A stretch of DNA of 64,000 nt from Rhodanobacter sp. (GTDB lineage: Bacteria > Pseudomonadota > Gammaproteobacteria > Xanthomonadales > Rhodanobacteraceae), in contig JANJTA010000033.1 in the NCBI GenBank assembly GCA_024711345.1, positions 21,130-85,129 on the forward strand, given 5' to 3'. The position numbers and the translations under genes are program-made. Positions 53,123 to 63,867 of the stretch are shown here, in pieces. Below the pieces are notes generated by a model. The model saw only the letters and a program-made list of their open reading frames with translations. It had not been told where the DNA came from and did not search any database. Each line of letters opens with the position of its first letter. Within the stretch, counting starts at the first letter, position 1.

Positions 53123-54130
53123 ATGACCATTCGCCATTTCATCACCACCCAGGATTACAGCCGCGCCGAGATCGACGCGCTGCTGGAGCAGGCCGCCGCA
53201 TTCAAGCGGGAAAGGCACGGCCAACAACTGGCCGGCAAATCCGTCGCCCTGATGTTCTTCAACCCCTCGATGCGCACCCGCACCAGCTTCGAGCTCGGCG
53301 CGTTCCAGCTGGGCGGCCACGCCATCGTGCTGGCGCCCGGCAAGGACGCGTGGCCGATCGAGTTCGAGCTGGGCAGCGTGATGGACGGCGACGCCGAAGA
53401 GCACATTGCCGAGGTGGCGCGCGTGCTCAGCCGCTACGTCGACCTGATCGCCGTGCGCGCGTTCCCGAAGTTCCAGGACTGGGCGGTGGATCGCCAGGAC
53501 AAGGTGATCAAGGCGTTCGCGCAGTACGCCACGGTGCCGGTGATCAACATGGAGACGATTACCCACCCCTGCCAGGAGCTGGCCCACGCGCTGGCGCTGA
53601 AGGAGCACCTGGGCAACCTGCAGAACAGGAAGTACGTGCTTACCTGGACGTATCACCCGAAGCCCTTGAACACCGCGGTGGCCAACTCGGCGCTGCTGAT
53701 CGCCACCAAGATGGGCATGGACGTGACCCTGCTGTGCCCCACGCCGGACTACGTGCTGGACGAGCGCTACATGGCGTTTGGCCGTCTGAACGCCGAGCAG
53801 AACGGCGGCTCGCTGAAGGTCAGCCACGACATCGAGGAAGCCTACGCCGGCGCCGACGTGGTCTATGCCAAGAGCTGGGGTGCGCTGCCGTTCTTCGGCC
53901 GCTGGGAGCAGGAAAAGCCGATCCGCGAGGCGCACCGGCACTTCATCGTCGACGAGGCCAAGATGGCGCTGACCCACCACGGCCTGTTCAGCCACTGCCT
54001 GCCGCTGCGCCGCAACGTCAAGGCCACCGACGCGGTGATGGACGCACCGTACTGCATCGCCATCGACGAGGCGGAGAACCGCCTGCACGTGCAGAAGGCG
54101 GTGATGGCGTCGCTGATCGGGCGGGGTTGA
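53123..54130 (+). CDS. argF': N-acetylornithine carbamoyltransferase
   Basis: The protein has 335 residues. The carbamoyl-phosphate site is FFNPSMRTRTSFELGAFQLG, followed by KDAWPIEFELGSVMDGDAEEH. THPCQELAHALALKEH and FSHCLPLRRNVKATDAVMD are the family forms found in Xanthomonas acetylornithine transcarbamylase rather than ordinary OTCase. The enzyme carbamoylates N-acetylornithine to N-acetylcitrulline. The downstream deacetylase and argG fit that route. Expression is probably controlled by the leader upstream. The ATG at 53123 has GGGAG upstream. Confidence 0.93.
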   Translation: MTIRHFITTQDYSRAEIDALLEQAAAFKRERHGQQLAGKSVALMFFNPSMRTRTSFELGAFQLGGHAIVLAPGKDAWPIEFELGSVMDGDAEEHIAEVARVLSRYVDLIAVRAFPKFQDWAVDRQDKVIKAFAQYATVPVINMETITHPCQELAHALALKEHLGNLQNRKYVLTWTYHPKPLNTAVANSALLIATKMGMDVTLLCPTPDYVLDERYMAFGRLNAEQNGGSLKVSHDIEEAYAGADVVYAKSWGALPFFGRWEQEKPIREAHRHFIVDEAKMALTHHGLFSHCLPLRRNVKATDAVMDAPYCIAIDEAENRLHVQKAVMASLIGRG

Positions 54131-54137
54131 GCCAGCC

Positions 54138-54761
54138 ATGTACATGCCGAAGCACTTTGCCGAAACGCGGGTCGAGGTCCTGCATGGACTGATCCGCGAC
54201 TGTCCGTTCGCCACCGTGGTGGCGAACACGGCCGACGGCCTGGTCGCCAACCACCTGCCGTTCGAGCTGGTCGGCGGCGTGCTGCACGGCCATGTCGCTC
54301 GCGGCAACGAACTGGCGCGGCTGGACGGCGCCGAGGTGCTGCTGGTGTTCCAGGGGCCGGACGGCTACATCAGCCCGAACTGGTATCCGACCAAGCAGGA
54401 GACGCATCGCGAGGTGCCGACCTGGAACTATGCGGTGGTGCACGTGCACGGCCGCCTGCGCGTGATCGACGACGCGGCCTGGCTGCGTCGCCTGCTGGAA
54501 ACCCTGACCCATCGCCACGAAGCGGGCCAGCCGCAGCCATGGAAGGTCAGCGATGCACCGGACGACCACATCGAGAAGTCGCTGCGCGCGATCGTCGGCC
54601 TCGAAGTGGCGATCGAGCGCATCGAAGGCAAGTTCAAGCTCAACCAGAACCATCCCGCGCGCAACCGTCTGGGCGTGATCGCCGGTCTGCGCGAGCGCGA
54701 CGGCGATGGCGACGCGGAACTGGCCGCACTGATGGCACAACAGGAGGAATCGAAACCGTGA
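54138..54761 (+). CDS. FMN-binding PaiB family protein
   Basis: The protein has 207 residues. The PaiB split-barrel motifs MYMPKHFAE, LVANHLPFEL, GYISPNWYPTK and VPTWNYAVVHVHG are all present, with a C-terminal IEGKFKLNQNH. In Bacillus PaiB influences sporulation and protease genes; here the role is unknown. It lies 7 bases after argF' and overlaps the next gene by GTGA, so it is part of the arg transcript. Confidence 0.88.
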   Translation: MYMPKHFAETRVEVLHGLIRDCPFATVVANTADGLVANHLPFELVGGVLHGHVARGNELARLDGAEVLLVFQGPDGYISPNWYPTKQETHREVPTWNYAVVHVHGRLRVIDDAAWLRRLLETLTHRHEAGQPQPWKVSDAPDDHIEKSLRAIVGLEVAIERIEGKFKLNQNHPARNRLGVIAGLRERDGDGDAELAALMAQQEESKP

Positions 54762-55231
54762 GCCACCCGCATCACTATCGCGTCGTCGTGGAATGGACCG
54801 GCAACATCGGTACCGGCACGGACGGCTACCGCAACTACAGCCGTGACCACGTCATCCGCATCGACGGCAAGCCGGCCATCGCCGGTTCCTCCGACCCCAC
54901 GTTCCGCGGCGATTCCGCGAAGCACAATCCCGAGGACATGCTGGTGGCCGCGCTGTCGACCTGCCACATGCTGTCCTACCTGCACATGGCCACCGTCGCC
55001 GGCGTGGTGGTGACGGCGTACACCGACGCGGCCGAAGGCAGCATGGTCACCGAAGGCGACGGCGGCCGCTTCGTCGAGGTGGTGTTGCGTCCCGTGGTGA
55101 CGATCAGCGCCGCCAGCGACCCGGCCAGGGCCGCCGCCGCGCACGAGGCGGCGCACCACGCCTGTTTCATCGCCAATTCCGTGAATTTTCCGGTGCGCTG
55201 CGAGCCGCGCATTGTCGTCGCATCCGTCTGA
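54758..55231 (+). CDS. OsmC family protein
   Basis: The protein has 157 residues from a GTG at 54758. The two OsmC cysteines are in ALSTCHMLSYLHMA and AHHACFIANSVNFPV, the peroxidatic and resolving positions of thiol-dependent hydroperoxide reductases. The N-terminal strand HYRVVVEWTGN is typical. It is coupled to paiB by overlapping codons and sits 27 bases before argG. Its placement in an arginine operon is unusual and may only reflect shared expression. Confidence 0.88.
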   Translation: MSHPHHYRVVVEWTGNIGTGTDGYRNYSRDHVIRIDGKPAIAGSSDPTFRGDSAKHNPEDMLVAALSTCHMLSYLHMATVAGVVVTAYTDAAEGSMVTEGDGGRFVEVVLRPVVTISAASDPARAAAAHEAAHHACFIANSVNFPVRCEPRIVVASV

Positions 55232-55258
55232 CCGCTTTCTCTTCAGGATCTGCAAGTC

Positions 55259-56452
55259 ATGAGCAAAGACATCGTCCTCGCCTTCTCCGGCGGCCTCGAC
55301 ACCAGCTTCTGCGTGCCCTACCTCAAGGAGCGCGGCTGGGCCGTGCACACCGTGTTCGCCGACACCGGCGGCGTGGATGCCGAGGAACGCGCCTTCATCG
55401 AGCACCGCGCGCAGGAGCTGGGCGTGGCCAGCCACGTCACGGTGGATGGCGGTCCGGCGATCTGGAACGGTTTCGTCAAGCCGTTCGTGTGGGCGGGCGA
55501 GGCCTACCAGGGCCAGTACCCGCTGCTGGTGTCCGACCGTTACCTGATCGTGGAAGCCGCGCTCAAGCGCGCCGCCGAGCTGGGCACGCGCGCGATCGCG
55601 CACGGCTGCACCGGCATGGGCAACGACCAGGTGCGCTTCGATCTCGCGGTGAAGGCGCTGGGCGACTACCAGATCGTGGCGCCGATCCGCGAGATCCAGA
55701 AGGAACACACGCAGACGCGCGCCTACGAGCAGAAGTTCCTGGAGGAGCGCGGCTTCGGCGTGCGCGCCAAGCAGCAGGCCTACACCATCAACGAGAACCT
55801 GCTCGGCGTCACCATGTCCGGCGGCGAGATCGACCAGTGGCAGGCACCGGGCGAGGGCGCGCGCGCGTGGTGCAGCCCGCGTGCCGAATGGCCGTCCGAA
55901 CCGCTGCGGGTGAAGCTCGGCTTCGTCAACGGCGAGGCGGTGTCGCTGGATGGCGAGAAGCTCGCCGGTCACACGCTGCTGGCCAGGCTCAACGCGCTGT
56001 TCGCGCCCTACGGCGTGGGCCGCGGCCTCTACACCGGCGATACCACCATCGGCTTGAAGGGCCGCATCATCTTCGAGGCGCCCGGATTGCTCTCGCTGCT
56101 GACCGCGCACCGCGCGCTGGAGGAAGCGGTGCTCAGCAAGCAGCAGAACCGCTTCAAGCCCGAGGTGGCGCGCAAGTGGGTGGAGCTGGTCTACGAGGGC
56201 TTCTTCCACGACCCGCTGAAGACCGACCTGGAGGCGTTCCTGGCCTCCAGCCAGGCCACCGTCAACGGCACCGTGACGCTGGAGACGCACGGCGGCAGCG
56301 TCGGCGCGGTGGCCGTGGAGTCGCAGCACATCCTCAACGCCAAGGGCGCCACCTACGCGCAGTCGGCCGACTGGGGCGTGGCCGAGGCCGAAGGCTTCAT
56401 CAAGCTGTTCGGCATGAGCAGCACGCTGTGGGCCGAGGTGAATCGGTCGTGA
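55259..56452 (+). CDS. argG: Argininosuccinate synthase
   Basis: The protein has 397 residues. The PP-loop ATP site is [17 protein letters not shown] at the N terminus. [14 protein letters not shown] and the [14 protein letters not shown] [19 protein letters not shown] are ArgG signatures. It joins citrulline and aspartate with ATP. This is the xanthomonad/Bacteroidetes-type ArgG, shorter than E. coli's. Its stop overlaps the argE' GTG start. Confidence 0.95.
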   Translation: MSKDIVLAFSGGLDTSFCVPYLKERGWAVHTVFADTGGVDAEERAFIEHRAQELGVASHVTVDGGPAIWNGFVKPFVWAGEAYQGQYPLLVSDRYLIVEAALKRAAELGTRAIAHGCTGMGNDQVRFDLAVKALGDYQIVAPIREIQKEHTQTRAYEQKFLEERGFGVRAKQQAYTINENLLGVTMSGGEIDQWQAPGEGARAWCSPRAEWPSEPLRVKLGFVNGEAVSLDGEKLAGHTLLARLNALFAPYGVGRGLYTGDTTIGLKGRIIFEAPGLLSLLTAHRALEEAVLSKQQNRFKPEVARKWVELVYEGFFHDPLKTDLEAFLASSQATVNGTVTLETHGGSVGAVAVESQHILNAKGATYAQSADWGVAEAEGFIKLFGMSSTLWAEVNRS

Positions 56453-57582
56453 GCAGGGATTCGAAACCCGGCATGCGGGATTCGGCGGTGCTGCTCGACG
56501 CCACGCTGGAGCACCTGCGCGCGCTGGTCGGTTTCGACACGCGCAATCCGCCGCGCGCGATCGACACCGGCGGCATCTTCGATTACCTGCGCGCGCAGCT
56601 GCCCGGCTTCGAGGTGACGGTCACCGACTTCGGTGCCGGTGCGGTGGCCCTGCATGCGGTGCGCGGCGAGCCACGGCTGCTGTTCAACGTGCACCTCGAC
56701 ACGGTGCCGGATTCGCCGGCATGGACGGCCGACCCGCACACGCTGCGCGTGACGGCCGACCGCGCGATCGGCCTCGGCGCCTGCGACATCAAGGGCGCGG
56801 CGGCGGCGCTGCTGGCGGTGGCGAACGCCAGCGACGGCGACATGGCGCTGCTGTTCACCACCGACGAGGAAGCCAACGATGCGCGCTGCATCGCCGGCTT
56901 CCTGCGCGAACCGCACGCCTACGAGGCGGTGATCGTGGCCGAGCCCACCAAGGGCGAAGCCGTGCTGGCCCATCGCGGCATCCAGTCGGTGCTGATGCGC
57001 TTCGCCGGCCGCGCCGGTCACGCCTCGGGCGAGCAGCAGCCCGGCGACAGCGCGCTGCACCAGGCCGTGCGCTGGGGCGATGCGGCGCTGGATTTCGTCG
57101 CGGCGCAAGCGCACGAGCGCTTCGGCGGCCTGACCGGCCTGCGCTTCAACATCGGCCGCATCGAAGGCGGCATCAAGGCGAACATGATCGCGCCGACGGC
57201 GGAAGTGCGCTTCGGCTTTCGTGCCTTGCCCACGATGAATCCGGATCACCTGCTGATCCGCTTCCGCAACCTGGGCGAACCGGTGCCGGCAGAGTTCACC
57301 GAGACTTTCCGCGGCGCGGCGTTGCCGGCCGGCGATACCGCACGTGCCGAAGAGCGGCGGCTGGCGGCGCGCGACCTCGCCGACGAGCTGGGCATCCCGG
57401 TCGGCAATGCGGTGGATTTCTGGACCGAAGCGGCGCTGTTCTCCGCCGCCGGCTGCACCGCCTTCGTCTACGGCCCCGGCGACATCGCCCAGGCGCACAG
57501 CGCCGACGAATGGGTCGCGCTGGAACAACTCGAAGACTACGCAACGACGATTCACCGGATCATCCATCATGGACTCGGCTAA
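56449..57582 (+). CDS. argE': N-acetylcitrulline deacetylase (ArgE-like)
   Basis: The protein has 377 residues from the GTG at 56449; an ATG at 56473 would give 369, close to the Xanthomonas enzyme. M20 metallopeptidase residues are seen in [36 protein letters not shown] and VAEPTKGEA. With an upstream acetylornithine transcarbamylase, the physiological substrate should be N-acetylcitrulline rather than N-acetylornithine. It overlaps argG by 4 bases and argB by 14. Confidence 0.9.
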   Translation: MSRDSKPGMRDSAVLLDATLEHLRALVGFDTRNPPRAIDTGGIFDYLRAQLPGFEVTVTDFGAGAVALHAVRGEPRLLFNVHLDTVPDSPAWTADPHTLRVTADRAIGLGACDIKGAAAALLAVANASDGDMALLFTTDEEANDARCIAGFLREPHAYEAVIVAEPTKGEAVLAHRGIQSVLMRFAGRAGHASGEQQPGDSALHQAVRWGDAALDFVAAQAHERFGGLTGLRFNIGRIEGGIKANMIAPTAEVRFGFRALPTMNPDHLLIRFRNLGEPVPAEFTETFRGAALPAGDTARAEERRLAARDLADELGIPVGNAVDFWTEAALFSAAGCTAFVYGPGDIAQAHSADEWVALEQLEDYATTIHRIIHHGLG

Positions 57583-58891
57583 GCACTCCACCCGCAAGAC
57601 CATCGTGCGCCTGCTTTCGAGCATGGGCAGCGCGAAGGAAATCCAGCAGTACCTGAAGCGCTTCTCCGAAGTCGACGCCAAGCGCTTCGCCGTGGTGAAG
57701 GTCGGCGGTGCGGTGCTGCGCGACGAACTGGCCGACCTCGCCTCGTCGCTGACCTTCCTGCAGCAGGTGGGTCTGACGCCGATCGTGCTGCACGGCGCCG
57801 GTCCGCAACTGGACCAGGAGCTGGCCGCCGCCGGCATCGAGAAGCAGACCGTGGGCGGCCTGCGGGTGACCTCGCCGAAGGCGCTGGGCATCGTGCGCCG
57901 CGTGTTCATGCAGCAGAACCTGAAACTGGTGGAAGCGCTGCAGTCGATGGACACCCGCGCCACCGCGGTGCCGTCGGGCGTGTTCATGGCCAGCTACCTC
58001 GACCGCGACGCGCTGGGCCTGGTCGGCAAGGTCGACAGCATCAACCTGGCGCCGATCGAGGCCAGCCTGCGCGCGAATTCGATCCCGGTGATCGCCAGCC
58101 TGGGCGAGACCGACGAGGGGCAGATCCTCAACGTCAACGCCGACGTCGCCGCCAACGAACTGGTGCGCGTGCTGCAGCCGTACAAGATCGTCTTCCTCAC
58201 CGGCACCGGCGGCCTGCTCGACGGCCACGGCAAGGTGATCGACTCGATCAACCTCAGCACCGAGTTCGAGCAGCTGATGGCGCAGCCGTGGTTGAGCGGC
58301 GGCATGCGTCTGAAGATCGAGCAGATCGCCGACCTGCTGGCCGGCCTGCCGCTGACCTCGTCGGTGTCGATCACGCGGCCGTCCGAACTGGCCAAGGAAC
58401 TGTTCACCCACAAGGGCTCGGGCACGCTGGTGCGGCGTGGCGAGAAGGTGCAGCGTTTCGAATCCTGGCAGGGCGTGGATCTGGCGCGCATGCGCACGCT
58501 GATCGAATCCAGCTTCGGCCGCGCCCTGGTGCCGGACTACTTCGAGCGCACGCGGCCGTACCGCATCTACGTCAGCGAGAACTACCGCGCCGCGATGATC
58601 CTCACCATGGAAGGCGATTTGCCCTACCTGGACAAGTTCGCCGTGCTCGACGACGCGCAGGGCGAAGGCCTGGGCCGCGCGGTGTGGCAGGTAATGCGCG
58701 AGGAAAACCCGCGGCTGTTCTGGCGCTCGCGCCATCGCAACCCGGTCAACATCTTCTACTACGCCGAGTCCGACGGCTGCCTCAAGCAGCCGCGCTGGAA
58801 AGTGTTCTGGTACGGCCTGGACGGCAACTTCGACACCATCGCCCGCTGCGTGGCGCATTGCGCGCAGCGCCAGCCGACGCTGGTGGGGTGA
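57569..58891 (+). CDS. argB: Bifunctional acetylglutamate kinase/N-acetylglutamate synthase
   Basis: The protein has 440 residues, much longer than a plain kinase (about 260-300). The N-terminal amino-acid kinase domain has [23 protein letters not shown] and [15 protein letters not shown]. From about residue 295 a vertebrate-type NAT domain follows ([42 protein letters not shown]). This matches the mitochondrial-like NAGS/K of Xanthomonas and Maricaulis, which performs the first two arginine steps and is inhibited by arginine. No argA or argJ is present in the window, as expected. Confidence 0.92.
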   Translation: MDSAKHSTRKTIVRLLSSMGSAKEIQQYLKRFSEVDAKRFAVVKVGGAVLRDELADLASSLTFLQQVGLTPIVLHGAGPQLDQELAAAGIEKQTVGGLRVTSPKALGIVRRVFMQQNLKLVEALQSMDTRATAVPSGVFMASYLDRDALGLVGKVDSINLAPIEASLRANSIPVIASLGETDEGQILNVNADVAANELVRVLQPYKIVFLTGTGGLLDGHGKVIDSINLSTEFEQLMAQPWLSGGMRLKIEQIADLLAGLPLTSSVSITRPSELAKELFTHKGSGTLVRRGEKVQRFESWQGVDLARMRTLIESSFGRALVPDYFERTRPYRIYVSENYRAAMILTMEGDLPYLDKFAVLDDAQGEGLGRAVWQVMREENPRLFWRSRHRNPVNIFYYAESDGCLKQPRWKVFWYGLDGNFDTIARCVAHCAQRQPTLVG

Positions 58892-58898
58892 CGCTTGC

Positions 58899-59010
58899 GC
58901 CCCTCTCCCTCTGGGAGAGAGGTTGGGGTGAGGGTTCGGCCGAAGCGTGACGCCTCGACCGAACCCTCATCCGGCCCTTCGGGCCACCTTCTCCCGGAGG
59001 GAGAAGGGAA
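58899..59010. repeat. Dispersed inverted-repeat element between argB and argC
   Basis: The 144-base gap is filled by CCCTCTCCCTCTGGGAGAGA, a central AGGGTTCGG...CCGAACCCT inverted repeat and a distal CTTCTCCCGGAGGGAGAAG. The arrangement is the widespread proteobacterial intergenic palindrome with CCCTTCGGG in the right half. A shorter relative with similar CCCTCTCC/GGGGAGAG arms is at 16169-16220. Confidence 0.75.
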
Positions 59011-59035
59011 ATCGGATGAGATGAGAGGGCTGTTC

Positions 59036-59989
59036 ATGCAATCGAAAACCATCGGCATCGTCGGCGCGCGCGGCCACACCGGCGCGGAGCTGATCCGCCT
59101 GATCGCGGCGCATCCGGCGCTGACGCTCACCTTCGTCTCCTCGCGCGAGCTGGACGGCCAGCGCGTGAGCGAGCACAGCGACGCCTACGCCGGCGAGCTG
59201 CGCTACGAAAACCTCGATCCGGCCGCCGTGGCGGCCAAGCGCGCCGACGTGGTGATCCTGGCCTTGCCCAACGGCAAGGCGGCGCCCTATGTGGAAGCCA
59301 TCGAGCAGGCGGCGCCGGACACGCTGATCGTCGACCTCTCCGCCGACTACCGCTTCGACCCGGCCTGGTACTACGGCCTGCCCGAACTCACCCGCGGCAA
59401 CTGGCGCGGCGAGCGGCACATCAGCAACCCCGGTTGCTACGCTACCGCGATGGAGCTCTCCATCGCGCCGCTGAAGGATCTGCTCGCCGCGCCGCCGGTG
59501 TGCTTCGGCGTCTCCGGCTACTCCGGTGCCGGCACCACGCCGTCGGACAAGAACGACCCGGACAAGCTGCGCGACAACCTGATGCCGTACGCGCTCACCG
59601 GCCACATGCACGAGAAGGAAGCCAGCTTCCGGCTCGGTATCCCGGTGGAGTTCATGCCGCACGTGGCGCCGCACTTCCGCGGCCTCACCGTCACCAGCAA
59701 CCTGTACCTCACCCGTCCGCTGAAGCGCGAGGACGTGCTGCAGCGTTTCCACGCCGCCTACGACGGCGAGAACCTGGTCAGCGTGACCGACGAGGCGCCG
59801 TGGGTCAGTCGCGTCGCGCACAAGCACCATGCCGAGATCGGCGGCTTTGCCGTATCGGCCAACGGCAAGCGCGTGGTGGTCGTGGCCACCCTGGACAATC
59901 TGTTGAAGGGTGCCGCCACCCAGGCCATGCAGAACATCAACCGCGCGCTCGGCTTGGACGAATACACCGCCATCCCGCTGCCGTTGTAG
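59036..59989 (+). CDS. argC: N-acetyl-gamma-glutamyl-phosphate reductase
   Basis: The protein has 317 residues. The Rossmann loop [17 protein letters not shown] starts the protein, the catalytic cysteine is in [14 protein letters not shown], and the histidine region is [11 protein letters not shown]. It reduces acetylglutamyl phosphate to the semialdehyde. The ATG at 59036 has a GAGAGGG site upstream; an ATG at 59021 is possible. The TAG stop is supplied by a palindromic repeat (copy 2). Confidence 0.95.
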   Translation: MQSKTIGIVGARGHTGAELIRLIAAHPALTLTFVSSRELDGQRVSEHSDAYAGELRYENLDPAAVAAKRADVVILALPNGKAAPYVEAIEQAAPDTLIVDLSADYRFDPAWYYGLPELTRGNWRGERHISNPGCYATAMELSIAPLKDLLAAPPVCFGVSGYSGAGTTPSDKNDPDKLRDNLMPYALTGHMHEKEASFRLGIPVEFMPHVAPHFRGLTVTSNLYLTRPLKREDVLQRFHAAYDGENLVSVTDEAPWVSRVAHKHHAEIGGFAVSANGKRVVVVATLDNLLKGAATQAMQNINRALGLDEYTAIPLPL

Positions 59990-60068
59990 GAACCCGCTCG
60001 CGGGCGATGCGGTTGCCCGCGAATCCCGAATCCCGTGACAAGAGCATCGCCCGCCAGCGGGCTCCTGC
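59986..60068. repeat. REP-like palindromic element, degraded copy 2
   Basis: The left arm at 59986-60010 matches the left arm at 11836-11861 with one change (GTAGGAACCC for GTAGGAGCCC). The right arm at 60044-60068 has several changes, and the loop differs. It fills most of the 101 bases between argC and argH. It may attenuate or stabilise the downstream part of the arg mRNA. Confidence 0.85.
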
Positions 60069-60090
60069 AGGAAAGAACCAGGACACCGTC

Positions 60091-61386
60091 ATGACCCAAC
60101 CCCTCTGGCAAAAATCCGGTATCCAGATCGACGCGAAGATCATGCGCTTCCTTGCCGGCGACGACGTGATCCTCGATCGCGAGTTCTTCCTGCACGACAT
60201 CACCGCCAGCAAGGCGCACGTGGAAGGGCTCGCCAACATCGGCGTGGTCGGCGCCGACGAGGCGGCCGCGCTGAAGCGCGAGCTGGATGCGCTGGCCGAC
60301 GATTTCGCCAGCGGCGCGTTCGTGCTGGACGATCGCTACGAGGACGGCCACTCCGCCATCGAGGCGCGCCTCACCGAGCGCCTCGGCGACGCCGGCCGCC
60401 GCGTGCACACCGGGCGCAGCCGCAACGACCAGATCCTGGTGGCCACGCGGCTGTGGCTGAAGGACAAGCTCGTCGCGCTGGAAACACATTGCCGCGCGAT
60501 TGCCCAGGTCTGCCTCGAGCGCGCCGCGCAGCCGGCGCTGCCGCTGCCGGGCTACACCCACTTGCAGCGCGCGGTGGTGTCCTCCACCGGCATGTGGTTC
60601 GCCGGCTTCGCCGAGGGCTTCATCGACAACACGCTGCGCGCGCAGCAGACGCTGGCGCTGATCGACGCCAACCCGCTCGGCACCGCCGCCGGCTACGGCG
60701 TGAACCTGAAACTCGACCGGGCGCACACCACCGCCGCGCTCGGCTTCGCGCGCATGCAGCTCAGCCCGGTCTACGCGCAGCTGTCGCGCGGCAAGTTCGA
60801 GATGGCGGTGCTGGAAGCGGTCGGCGGCGCGCTGCTCGACCTGCGCCGGCTGGCCTGGGACCTGTCGCTGTTCACCACCGCCGAATTCGACTTCATCAAG
60901 CTGCCGGCCGAGTACACCACCGGCAGCTCGATCATGCCGAACAAGCGCAACCCCGACGTGATCGAGCTGCTGCGCGCCAGCTACGCCAGCGTGGCCGCCG
61001 CGCGCACCGAGATCGAGCAGCTGCTGTCGCTGCCGTCCGGCTACCAGCGCGACCTGCAGTTCTCCAAGGGTTCGATCTTCCACGGCGTGCGCCACGGCCT
61101 GATGGCGCTGGAGCTGGTACCCGACCTGCTGGCGCGGCTTGAATGGAACGCAGGCGCCATGCGCGCCGCGATCGAACCGGCGATGTACGCCACCGATGTG
61201 GCGATCGAACAGGCCGCCGCCGGCGTGCCGTTCCGCGACGCGTATCGCGCCGCGGCGGAAACCGCGGCCTCCGCCGGGCAGGGGCGCACGCCGGAAGGCA
61301 GCCTCGCCGCGCGCGTGTCGCCCGGCGCCGGCCACGACCTGCGGCTGGATGAACTGCACGCGCGATTGCGCGCGCTCGACGGCTGA
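60091..61386 (+). CDS. argH: Argininosuccinate lyase
   Basis: The protein has 431 residues. Fumarase/aspartase superfamily regions are [32 protein letters not shown] and the signature [18 protein letters not shown] with the catalytic serine. It releases arginine and fumarate, the last step of the pathway. It is followed by proB after 12 bases. Confidence 0.95.
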   Translation: MTQPLWQKSGIQIDAKIMRFLAGDDVILDREFFLHDITASKAHVEGLANIGVVGADEAAALKRELDALADDFASGAFVLDDRYEDGHSAIEARLTERLGDAGRRVHTGRSRNDQILVATRLWLKDKLVALETHCRAIAQVCLERAAQPALPLPGYTHLQRAVVSSTGMWFAGFAEGFIDNTLRAQQTLALIDANPLGTAAGYGVNLKLDRAHTTAALGFARMQLSPVYAQLSRGKFEMAVLEAVGGALLDLRRLAWDLSLFTTAEFDFIKLPAEYTTGSSIMPNKRNPDVIELLRASYASVAAARTEIEQLLSLPSGYQRDLQFSKGSIFHGVRHGLMALELVPDLLARLEWNAGAMRAAIEPAMYATDVAIEQAAAGVPFRDAYRAAAETAASAGQGRTPEGSLAARVSPGAGHDLRLDELHARLRALDG

Positions 61387-61398
61387 AGGGGCAGGGGC

Positions 61399-62583
61399 AT
61401 GACGGTGATCGACACGATGAGCGCGCGCACCGGACTGCCCGCCCAGGCCTTGCCGCGCTGGCGCCGCGCCGTGTTGAAAGTGGGCAGCAACCTGCTCGCC
61501 GCCGATGGCGGCGGCCTCACGTCGCGTCATGCCGAAGCCCTGGCCGCCTTCATCAGCGCCAGTTATGCCGAAGGCCGCGAAGTGGTGCTGGTGTCCTCCG
61601 GTGCGGTGGCGGCGGGACGCGCGCTGCTGCGCCAGCATGCGAGCGGCGGCGGCCTGGCCGCGCGCCAGGCGCTGGCCGCGCTGGGGCAGGCGCCGATGGT
61701 CGCGCTATGGCAATCGCTGGCCGCGCGGCCGGTGGCGCAGGTGCTGCTGACCCACGACGACCTGCGCAACCGCCGCCGCTACCTCAACGCGCGCGCCACG
61801 TTGCGCGAGTTGCTGCGGTTCGGCGTGCTGCCGGTGATCAACGAGAACGACACCGTCTCGGTGGATGAATTGAAGCTCGGCGACAACGACAACCTCGCCG
61901 CCATCGTGGCCGCGCTGGTCGACGCCGACCTGCTGCTGATCGCCTCCGACGTCGATGCGCTGTACAGCGCGGACCCGCGGCGCGACCCCGCGGCCGTGCC
62001 GATCCCGCACGTTGCCGCACTGACCCCGGCAATCGTCGCGATGGCCGGCGACAGCGGCAGCCCGGCCGGCACCGGCGGCATGCGCACCAAGCTGCAGGCC
62101 GCGGCGAAGGCTGCGGCCGCCGGCATCCCCACCGCCTTGTTCAGCGGGCGCGAGGCGGCCACCGTGCAGGCGCTGCAACGCGGTCAGTTGCGCGGCACGT
62201 TGATCGCCGCGGGCTCCACCCGATTGCAGGCGCGCAAGTACTGGCTGCGCCACGCGCCGGCCGCGCCCGGTCGCATCCGCATCGACGCCGGCGCCGCGAG
62301 GGCCTTGAGCGGCGGCCGCGTCTCGCTGCTGCCGGGCGGCGTGCTCGGCGCCGACGGCGAATTCCACCGCGGCGACCTGGTGGAGATCGTCGACGCGGAC
62401 GGCGCCGCCGTCGCGCGCGGACTCAGCCAGTACGGCGCCGCCGAGGTGCGCCGGCTGGCCGGCCGGCACAGCCGCGAGATCGACGGCGTGCTCGGCTACA
62501 GCCATGGCGACGAGGTGGTGCACCGCGACGACCTCGCCACCATCAACCACCCGGTGGCATCCGGGCAGGAGATCGACGCATGA
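61399..62583 (+). CDS. proB: Glutamate 5-kinase
   Basis: The protein has 394 residues. The amino-acid kinase domain has [36 protein letters not shown] and [14 protein letters not shown]-terminal PUA domain (about 290-370, [20 protein letters not shown]) is present as in E. coli. It phosphorylates glutamate for proline synthesis. A GGGG-rich ribosome site lies between argH and this ATG. The final codon region overlaps proA by ATGA. Confidence 0.95.
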   Translation: MTVIDTMSARTGLPAQALPRWRRAVLKVGSNLLAADGGGLTSRHAEALAAFISASYAEGREVVLVSSGAVAAGRALLRQHASGGGLAARQALAALGQAPMVALWQSLAARPVAQVLLTHDDLRNRRRYLNARATLRELLRFGVLPVINENDTVSVDELKLGDNDNLAAIVAALVDADLLLIASDVDALYSADPRRDPAAVPIPHVAALTPAIVAMAGDSGSPAGTGGMRTKLQAAAKAAAAGIPTALFSGREAATVQALQRGQLRGTLIAAGSTRLQARKYWLRHAPAAPGRIRIDAGAARALSGGRVSLLPGGVLGADGEFHRGDLVEIVDADGAAVARGLSQYGAAEVRRLAGRHSREIDGVLGYSHGDEVVHRDDLATINHPVASGQEIDA

Positions 62584-63842
62584 GCACCATCCGCGAACAG
62601 GCACTGGCTTGCCGCGACGCCGCCCAGGCCGTCGCGGCGCTGGGCAGCGAGGCGAAGCGCGCGCTGCTGCGCGACATGGCCGCGGCGCTGGAAGCGCAGT
62701 CCGCCGCGGTGCTGGCGGCCAACGCCGAGGACATGCGCCAGGCCGCGGCGAAAGGCGTGCAGGGCGCCATGCTCGACCGGCTGCGGCTGGACGAGGCGCG
62801 CGTGGCCGGCATCGCCGGCGCGCTGCGCGAGGTGGCCGAACTGCCCGATCCGGTCGGCGTGACGACCCGCCGCGAGACGCGGCCGAACGGCCTGCTGGTC
62901 GAGCGCGTGCGCATCCCGCTCGGCATGATCGCGATGATCTACGAGGCGCGCCCGAACGTTACCGCCGATGCCGCGGCGCTATGCCTGATGGCGGGCAATG
63001 GCGTGATCCTGCGCGGCGGCTCCGAGGCGATCCATTCCAACCTCGCCATCGCTGCCGCGCTGCACGCCGCACTGCGCGCGCACGGCGTAGCCGAGGCGGC
63101 GGTGACGGTGTTGCAGGACCTCAGCCGCGAGGCGATGGTCGAGCTGCTGCAGCTCAGCGACCTCGTCGACCTGGCCATCCCGCGCGGCGGCGAAGGCCTG
63201 ATCCGCTTCGTCGCCGAACACGCGCGGGTGCCGGTGATCAAGCACTACAAGGGCGTCTGCCACCTGTACGTGGACCGCGCCGCCGACCTCGAGCTGGCGC
63301 TGAACCTGCTGCTCGACGGCAAGACCTCGCGCCCCGGCGTGTGCAACGCGCTGGAGACGCTACTGGTGCATCGCGACGTGGCCGATGTGTTCCTGCCGCG
63401 CGCGGTGGCTGCCTTGCGCGAACGCGGCGTCGAGCTGCGCGGCGACGAACGCAGCCGCGCGCTGCTGCCCGACATGCACGCGGCGACCGACGACGACTAC
63501 GCCGCCGAATTCCTCGACCTGATCCTCGCCGTGCGCGTGGTCGACGACCTCGATGCCGCCATCGCCCACATCCGCCGCTACGGCTCCGACCACACCGAAG
63601 TCATCGCCACCGCCGACGAAACCGCCGCGCAACGCTTCGTGCAGGCGATCCGCTCCGCCGTGGTGATGGTCAACGCCTCATCGCGCTTCAGCGATGGTGG
63701 CGAATTGGGACTCGGCGCGGAGATCGGCATCTCCACCACGCGGCTGCATGCCTACGGGCCGATGGGGGGCGAGGCGCTCACGGTGGAGCGGTTTGTGGTG
63801 CGTGGGGAAGGGCAGGTGAGGCATCCGCAGAGTCGGACGTGA
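62580..63842 (+). CDS. proA: Gamma-glutamyl phosphate reductase
   Basis: The protein has 420 residues. This aldehyde-dehydrogenase-fold enzyme has [20 protein letters not shown], the cysteine in [13 protein letters not shown] and [10 protein letters not shown]. The C-terminal [20 protein letters not shown] is the ProA signature. It makes glutamate-5-semialdehyde. It is coupled to proB by overlapping codons and closes the arg/pro unit. An IS element begins within about 30 bases of its stop. Confidence 0.96.
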   Translation: MSTIREQALACRDAAQAVAALGSEAKRALLRDMAAALEAQSAAVLAANAEDMRQAAAKGVQGAMLDRLRLDEARVAGIAGALREVAELPDPVGVTTRRETRPNGLLVERVRIPLGMIAMIYEARPNVTADAAALCLMAGNGVILRGGSEAIHSNLAIAAALHAALRAHGVAEAAVTVLQDLSREAMVELLQLSDLVDLAIPRGGEGLIRFVAEHARVPVIKHYKGVCHLYVDRAADLELALNLLLDGKTSRPGVCNALETLLVHRDVADVFLPRAVAALRERGVELRGDERSRALLPDMHAATDDDYAAEFLDLILAVRVVDDLDAAIAHIRRYGSDHTEVIATADETAAQRFVQAIRSAVVMVNASSRFSDGGELGLGAEIGISTTRLHAYGPMGGEALTVERFVVRGEGQVRHPQSRT

Positions 63843-63867
63843 TGTCGGATGTCCGCTTTCGACGGTG

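Noticed and set aside
53123..54130. Ordinary ornithine carbamoyltransferase
   Set aside because: The KDAWPIEF and HCLPLRRNVKATD forms, the linked deacetylase and the fused ArgB fit the acetylornithine enzyme better than OTCase.
52958..54307. 449-codon open frame antisense to argF' and paiB
   Set aside because: It mirrors the coding strand of two clear enzymes, has no recognisable domain and is rich in Val/Leu/His as expected from the opposite strand of high-GC genes.
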